From contig JAOVFP010000006.1 of NCBI GenBank assembly GCA_025738555.1, positions 2,294,001 through 2,358,000 on the forward strand: a DNA stretch of 64,000 nucleotides, in the 5' to 3' direction. The stretch comes from Cyathus striatus (lineage: Eukaryota; Basidiomycota; Agaricomycetes; Agaricales; Nidulariaceae). Under the pieces are notes generated by a model. It had not been told where the DNA came from and did no database searches. It saw only the letters and a list, made by a program, of their open reading frames with translations. The first letter of the stretch is position 1. Each line of letters starts with the position of its first letter. Both the position numbers and the translations under genes were made by a program. Shown piece by piece: positions 60,634 through 64,000 of this stretch.

Positions 60634-63600
60634 ATGGACTACCTGCACAGCACTCCGATAGAAGAACTTCTCAATAGTGGTGTATGTATCCCCGTTATTG
60701 CAAATACAATAATATCACTAAAATAACCATGAAGCTTCCAAGCGAAGTTCTGCTTCCGAAACTTGGGGAGTTGGGGCTTCACATGCGAGAAAAATACGAA
60801 ACAGAAGGCGACCTGGCAGATTTGGAGAATAGCATTATTGCGTTCGAGAAGTTACTTTTTGTCCTACCTGCGGAGGACGTCAACGCCCTAGCAGCTATGG
60901 GGAACCTTGCCATTTCATTGGCGAAACGATATGACCGAGTTGGAAAAATTGAAGATTTGGAAGAAGCTATTATGATACAACGAGACCTGATTTCATTACG
61001 CAAGCATAAAGATTCAACGAAAGAAATTTGCTCTACGCTCAGTAACCTTGGTTGCTCAATACGAACACGATTCGAGCAACTGGGAAACCGAGACGATTTG
61101 GATGAGGCTATCGATCTCCTTGAGGAATCCATGTTGTTGATATCCTCTGAAGAAATTCCGACTGGACACTCTATGAACAATCTTGCCGGCGCACTTCTAT
61201 TAAGATTTCAGAAATTTGGGAAGCCAGAAGACTTAGAAAAATCTATTTTACTGTTTGAGGATGCTCTTTCTATGGCTCCTCCAGGCTATATGAAAAGTGT
61301 TGCGCTTAGTAACCTTGCTCTTGCATTGAAGGAAAGAATCGAATACACCGGTGAAGAAAATGATTTCGAACATTTAATCTCTTTAATCGAAGAAGCACTT
61401 TCTCTGGTGCCACCAAGGCACGAGAGTAGAAGTGAACTGTTGAATAATCTTGGTATAACCCTAAAATTTAGATTCCGTCAATTTGGAAACATGGAAGATT
61501 TGGATAAATCTATTGCTGCTCTTGAAGAAGCTCTTTATTTAGATCCTGCGGAACATACATTTAGGAGTTTATCTCTAAATAATCTTGCAGTTTCATTACG
61601 GGAACGGTTCGTCCATTTGGAACATATGGAAGACTTAAATACAATCATTGCTCTACACAAAGAAGCTCTATCTCTCAGGCCTCCAGGAAATAGTTACAGG
61701 AGCTCTTCCCTCAGTAATCTTGCTGTATCGCTTTCGTTAAGATATGAAAAGCAGGGTAGAAGTGATGACTTGAATCAGGCACTTATTTATGAGGAAGAGG
61801 CACTTTCATTATGCCCTCCTGGACAAGAAGGAAGAATTGGGTCTCTTAATAATCTCAGTCACTTGCTAAAAAAAAAGTTTCATGAGACTGACAATAAAGA
61901 GTACCACTACTTGGATGAAGCTATATTATTGCAAGAAGAAGCTCATTCATACAAGTCTACATCATATCGTGATGGTTATGCAGTACTTAGCAATCTGGGA
62001 AATTTATATGATATTAGGTTTCAGCACCTTAAGAATAAGAATGACTTGGACAAGGCTGTTTCATTTGCTGCAGAAGCTGTGGAATGCCTCACTCAGAGGG
62101 ACTGGAACAAAAATGGCTCTCTTTGTAATCTTGCATATGCATTGCAGAGGAGATTTGAGAATTTTGGGCAAACAGATGATTTAAATACAGCTATCAATAT
62201 ATTTATGGAAATCACATCTGCTGAAGGTAATGCTGCAACCCGACTAGCTTTCAATGCATCACAACAATGGGCAAAGCTAGCTCATGAATCTTCGCATTAT
62301 ACTGCTCTGCAGGCATACAGAACTTCCATAGCATTATTATCACCTCTTGCATCACTCACCTATGATGTTCACTCAAGGCAGCAAGCATTGAGTGTTGTAG
62401 GACGAGGATTTGCCTCTGATGCAGCATACTGTGCAATGCAACAGGAACATCTTGATATTTCTATTGAGATGCTGGAAACAGGCAGATCTGTCTTTTGGTC
62501 CCAGGCATTGCAGACAAGATCTGAAGTTCAAAAGTTGGCTGAGAATTTTCCACACTTAGAGAGAAGACTAAGAGATATTTCACAGACTCTTGAGACTGCT
62601 TCATACAGAACAATTGACATGGGTACCTACAATTTTGATATTGATGCTGTTCTGTCCAGATCAAGAGAAGCTTCGAATCTTGTAAAGTTAAACGAAGAGA
62701 GGCTCAAACTTTTGAATGAAATAAGGGGTATTTCAGGATTTGAAAGATTCCTTCAACCTCTTCAATTTGATGATCTTAAAGCTGCAGCTAGGAAGGGCTA
62801 CATTGTCATTCTTAATGCGACTCGCTTCGGAAGCTGTGATGCATTAATATTAACACCAAACTCAAATCAAGTTACTCGCCTTAAATTACTCAATGTTACC
62901 ACAATGCTCTTGGATTTTGTAGCAATACTGATGCAGCTAGCCAAGGAATGTGGAGACAATGGTATTGATGTTGTTCAAATTTCTACTACAGACAGCTCCA
63001 CAGTAATCAAACTGGATGATACTGATAAGAGAGGTGCATCCAGATCGATTCGATTTGGCCAGAAAGCAACAGACTATTCTAATTTTGATTCACAAGTGAA
63101 TTTTCCGTCAACTGTAACTGCAGTTTTGGAGTGGTTATGGATTACCATAGTTTCTCCGGTTCTTCAAATTTTAGATATAAAGGTGGGGTTTAGTTTATGA
63201 TTTCTTGATCAATACTCATTTTATTATAGACTGGAGATGGTAACAACCTACCAAGGCTGTGGTGGTACCCCACAGGTAGATTCACGGAACTTCCACTTCA
63301 TGCTGCTGGCATTTACTCTGGGGAATTTCAAGAATGCATTTCAGACTATGTCATAAGCTCTTATACTTCAACACTTACAGCTTTGCACTCTGACAATACT
63401 GGTCCGTGTAATGAAAGGACTTCTGAATTCAAGATGGTCGCAGTTGCTGACACTACAAGTTTACATGCAACTGCTGAAGAACTGGAACATATTAAGAGGC
63501 ATGTACCTGCAAGTCATATTGTTGAAATTGGGGCTCCAGGATCGCCTCCTGCTTCTATAAAAGAAGTATCTTCACATATGGCTACTGCATCCATAGTTCA

Positions 63601-64000
63601 TTTTGCATGCCATGGACGCCAAATTCCAGACAATCCACTACATAGCTATCTTCAGCTTTCGCACTGTGGTCAAAATCTCGAAATTTCAACCATCATGCAA
63701 CTGTCTATACCGAGCTCTTCTATTGCATTTTTATCTGCATGTGAAACCGCTATGGGTGATCAAAATCTTCCAGACGAATCATTACATATTGGTGCATCAT
63801 TAATTTTTGCTGGGTTTCAGTCAGTTGTGGCTACAATGTGGTATGTGTTCATTTAGTTAAAAGTTTGAAGTTAGCACTCATTTCTATGGTAGGGAAATCG
63901 ATGATTTTGATGGTCCAGTTGTTGCAGGTGCATTCTATGAATATTTATTCAATGAAGTCGACTTCAGCTTCACAGATGATGTGCATAAACAATTTGATCC
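60634..64000 (+). CDS. TPR-CHAT caspase-like protease, 3' end beyond window
   Basis: Exons 60634-60681, 60735-63182, 63230-63840 and 63893 to the edge, all in phase (introns 53, 47 and 52 nt). ATG 60634 is chosen because GTATGT at 60682 and the acceptor at 60734 join NSG to LPSEVLLPKL; an unspliced start at 60729 is the alternative. Residues 17 to about 505 form some eleven repeats of about 45 residues with the pattern LNNLA.SL..RF...G..EDL..AI, a TPR solenoid. A linker helix region precedes the CHAT domain: LPLHAAGIY, the catalytic His in HFACHG (residue about 960) and the catalytic Cys in LSACETAMGD (about 1003), then GASLIFAGFQSVVATMWEID. Both catalytic residues are kept, so an active caspase-fold protease is likely. 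In bacteria TPR-CHAT proteases are effectors of immunity; the fungal role is open. Confidence 0.9.

Noticed and set aside
1..64000. CRISPR arrays, bacterial operons, rRNA genes
   Set aside because: No regularly spaced identical repeats, no ribosomal RNA similarity, and spliced eukaryotic gene structure throughout.

Overview
The window looks like nuclear DNA of a basidiomycete fungus, most likely an Agaricomycete. Genes are interrupted by many 46-70 nt GT..AG introns. Recognisable families include a fungal rhodopsin-like membrane protein, a Msb1/Mug56-type polarity protein, glycogen phosphorylase, an NAD-type aldehyde dehydrogenase, a GFA-type zinc protein, cysteine-containing small secreted proteins, a NACHT NTPase and a TPR-CHAT caspase-like protease. 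The last two families are typically expanded in mushroom-forming fungi. All boundaries and alignments were made by eye.

Layout. 1-0.6 kb: 5' part of a membrane protein gene (minus). 2.3-15.5 kb: a three-level transposon nest. A DNA transposon with a CENP-B/Tc5 HTH plus DDE_1 transposase was invaded by a Ty3/gypsy chromovirus (two 528-bp LTRs, 5-bp target duplication GAGGC). A related element then inserted into the chromovirus just before its chromodomain and shrank to a solo LTR (target duplication AACTG). All coding parts are decayed, mostly by CpG transitions: CGA codons became TGA, and catalytic Asp codons became Asn. 16.5-19 kb: a degenerate ~1.23-kb tandem duplication. 19.7-36 kb: the conserved gene-dense block (Msb1-like, a basic unknown protein, ALDH, GFA, glycogen phosphorylase). 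36-52 kb: a gene-poor region of degenerate repeats that holds a dead copy of the Msb1-like 5' end, two inverted intact copies of a small secreted protein gene with 1.5-kb flanking arms, and further relics. 52-64 kb: a NACHT NTPase gene with a 3.4-kb intron, followed on the same strand by a TPR-CHAT protease gene that runs off the window.

How the parts relate. The 19.7-36 kb genes are ordinary metabolism and cell-polarity genes and need not act together. The adjacent NACHT NTPase and TPR-CHAT protease resemble sensor and effector parts of NLR-type immunity or programmed-death systems, so a functional link is plausible but is inferred only from domains and position. CpG-to-TpG/CpA decay in the transposons, and strong CpG depletion in the downstream parts of both defence-type genes, point to active cytosine methylation of repeated sequence in this genome.
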